From positions 1-24,042 of the forward strand of contig JAZSQT010000106.1 of NCBI GenBank assembly GCA_045538075.1: 24,042 nucleotides of DNA, written 5' to 3'. Of this stretch, positions 22,728 through 24,042 are shown piece after piece. The notes beneath the pieces were generated by a model. The model saw only the letters and a list, made by a program, of their open reading frames with translations, searched no databases and was not told where the DNA came from. The stretch is from JAZSQT01 sp045538075 (GTDB lineage Bacteria > Chrysiogenota > Deferribacteres > Deferribacterales > Mucispirillaceae). Made by a program: the position numbers and the translations under genes. Numbering within the stretch: position 1 is the stretch's first letter; each line of letters begins with the position of its first letter.

Positions 22728-23837
22728 TTATTTATTATTTTCTAATAAGGAATAAATTTCCTCTGCTGCTTTCTTACATGGAGTTAAACCAGTAAACATA
22801 GATGAAATTTTTTCTAATTTTTCATTTATATTATCAATATCATTTAACGCTAAATCTGTTGCTATAATAATATCATCAGCTTTTATATCCCAACCTAATA
22901 CTTCTGGTATAAATTTATCACCATTAATAATATTTGGTAAACCTACCATTCTTAATTTTGATAAAAGCATAGCTATATAAAAATTAAAGCGAGAAGATTT
23001 ATATACAATTATCATAGGTTTTTTTAATATAGCTGTTTCTAACGTAACAGTGCCAGAACAAGCCCAAATAAAATCAGAATATTTTATAATATCGTATTGG
23101 CAATCAGATAAAACTGTAATATCACCTGCAAAATCTTTTATATAATCCATTTCTATACTTGAAGCCCTACTAATAACAAACTGATAATCATCACTATATC
23201 TTTTTGATGCTTCAACAAATATAGGCAAAAGAGATGAAATTTCTTTCTTTCTACTACCAGACAAAATGCCAATTATTTTTTTATTTTTATCTAAATTTCC
23301 AGCTTTTAAGAATGTGTCTCTATCGTCATACTTAAATTTTATATTATCAATAACTGGATTACCTATATATACAGAATTAACACCCTCTTTCTGTAATACT
23401 TCTGTCTCAAAAGGATAAATAGAAAATGTAATATCGCAATAATCACGTAAAATATATATTCTTTTATAATTCCACACCCAAAATTGTGGAGAAATAAAAT
23501 AAACTATAGGTATGCCGTATTTTTTTAGCTTTTTTGCCATACGCAAGTTAAAGCCAGGATAATCTACCAATATAATTACGTCTGGTTTTTCTTCTCTTAC
23601 TGCTTTTTCTAAAACTTTAAACATCTTAAAAATAAATGGCAACTTCTTTATTACTGCATCAAAGCCTATAATTGCCATTTCTTCTTCTGTAAAATACTGC
23701 TTTTGATTAAGACTTTTAAGCCTTTTGCCACCAGTTCCTACTAAATCTATATTTTTATATATCTTTTGTAATTCTGTAACTAAATTATATCCATGTATGT
23801 CGCCAGAAGTTTCTCCAGCTATTAAAAAAATTTTCAT
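22728..23837 (-). CDS. lpxB: Lipid-A-disaccharide synthase
   Basis: A 369-residue (from ATG) membrane-associated glycosyltransferase that joins UDP-2,3-diacylglucosamine to lipid X, releasing UDP and forming the tetra-acyl disaccharide of lipid A. The N-terminus MKIFLIAGETSGDIHG, the LVGTGG box, SPQFWVWNYKRI near 125, GSRKKEI near 195, and CSGTVTLETAILKKPMIIVYK near 260-280 are all family features. The GTG at 23843 overlaps the upstream stop (GTGA) and is a possible start, but AAGGT is correctly placed for the ATG at 23837, which also gives the usual family N-terminus. It is co-transcribed with the gene on its right. It proves an LPS-type outer membrane. Confidence 0.97.
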   Translation of the reverse strand: MKIFLIAGETSGDIHGYNLVTELQKIYKNIDLVGTGGKRLKSLNQKQYFTEEEMAIIGFDAVIKKLPFIFKMFKVLEKAVREEKPDVIILVDYPGFNLRMAKKLKKYGIPIVYFISPQFWVWNYKRIYILRDYCDITFSIYPFETEVLQKEGVNSVYIGNPVIDNIKFKYDDRDTFLKAGNLDKNKKIIGILSGSRKKEISSLLPIFVEASKRYSDDYQFVISRASSIEMDYIKDFAGDITVLSDCQYDIIKYSDFIWACSGTVTLETAILKKPMIIVYKSSRFNFYIAMLLSKLRMVGLPNIINGDKFIPEVLGWDIKADDIIIATDLALNDIDNINEKLEKISSMFTGLTPCKKAAEEIYSLLENNK

Positions 23838-23839
23838 AA

Positions 23840-24042
23840 TCACTTACCTTTAATATATATGTCAAACCCATAATACGTTTCTTCTACATATACATCTAAA
23901 TTATTATTAGACTTTAATAAAATCAATTGAGACTTAGATTTATCTACTTTAATATTTGATATACTGCCCATTAAAGATAAAGCAGTATTTTTTATATTAT
24001 CAGAAAATAATATTTTTTCTTTAAAGGAAATAATCAAATCTT
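23840..24042 (-). CDS. 3' end of an unidentified gene, running off the window
   Basis: An open frame without a convincing start continues to the right edge and ends in TGA at 23842-23840, abutting lpxB. The visible 67 or so residues are beta-strand-like and polar, ending DVYVEETYYGFDIYIKGK, with no motif I recognise. A TTG at 24037 could be a start, but no ribosome site can be judged at the edge, so it is treated as partial. The position suggests an envelope or lipid A operon (lpxA, lpxI or other genes often precede lpxB), but the visible tail does not match those in any way I can confirm. Confidence 0.5.
   Translation of the reverse strand, partial: DLIISFKEKILFSDNIKNTALSLMGSISNIKVDKSKSQLILLKSNNNLDVYVEETYYGFDIYIKGK

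Overview
The window is AT-rich (roughly 30% GC by eye) and comes from a Gram-negative, flagellated, lipid-A-making bacterium: it carries lpxB, an outer-membrane beta-barrel protein, signal-peptide proteins and a rod-type hook cluster (fliK-flgD-flgE). The low GC, the strong GGAGG ribosome sites and the gene mix would suit Deferribacterota (a Mucispirillum-like gut mucus dweller) or a similar lineage. That placement is inference from general knowledge, not a database result, and Campylobacterota-like or other AT-rich Gram-negatives are not excluded.

Layout. Positions 1-196 hold the terminator of a leftward gene and a fragment of a dispersed repeat. Positions 197-1993 (-) encode a divergent alpha-phosphohexomutase, and 2058-3125 (-) a Fic protein with a C-terminal winged helix. 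The Fic gene is preceded by nine perfectly phased 10-bp repeats that contain its predicted -10 box. Positions 3428-11191 (+) form one compact housekeeping operon: lepA, lepB, pyrH, frr, uppS, cdsA, dxr, rseP. Genes are mostly separated by a few bases or overlap by one base, and a clean intrinsic terminator follows at 11221. Its products serve translation fidelity and ribosome recycling, signal-peptide removal, UMP synthesis, isoprenoid and undecaprenyl carrier synthesis, CDP-diacylglycerol synthesis and site-2 proteolysis, so it is a cell-envelope and translation growth unit.

Positions 11398-15960 form an exported-protein region. Two cysteine-rich Sel1-repeat proteins (four and eight 36-residue repeats) flank an outer-membrane porin (+) and a periplasmic helical protein of unknown function (-). 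The roughly 800-bp gap before the porin is packed with dispersed repeats: two hairpin modules that recur elsewhere in the window, and a 156-bp imperfect inverted repeat.

Positions 16200-22617 (-) are the hook genes fliK, flgD and an unusually large flgE (1111 aa). A sigma-54-type promoter is visible before fliK. A block of dispersed repeats separates flgD from flgE, and flgE appears to have its own promoter. Positions 22728-23837 (-) are lpxB, overlapping or abutting the 3' end of an unidentified gene that runs off the right edge.

The observations most worth a second look are the phased promoter-repeat array at the Fic gene, compensatory base changes in the dispersed hairpin repeat, the exact four-repeat size difference between the two Sel1 paralogs, and the sigma-54 promoter with a nearby perfect inverted repeat upstream of fliK. 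I found no CRISPR array, transposase, rRNA or tRNA.
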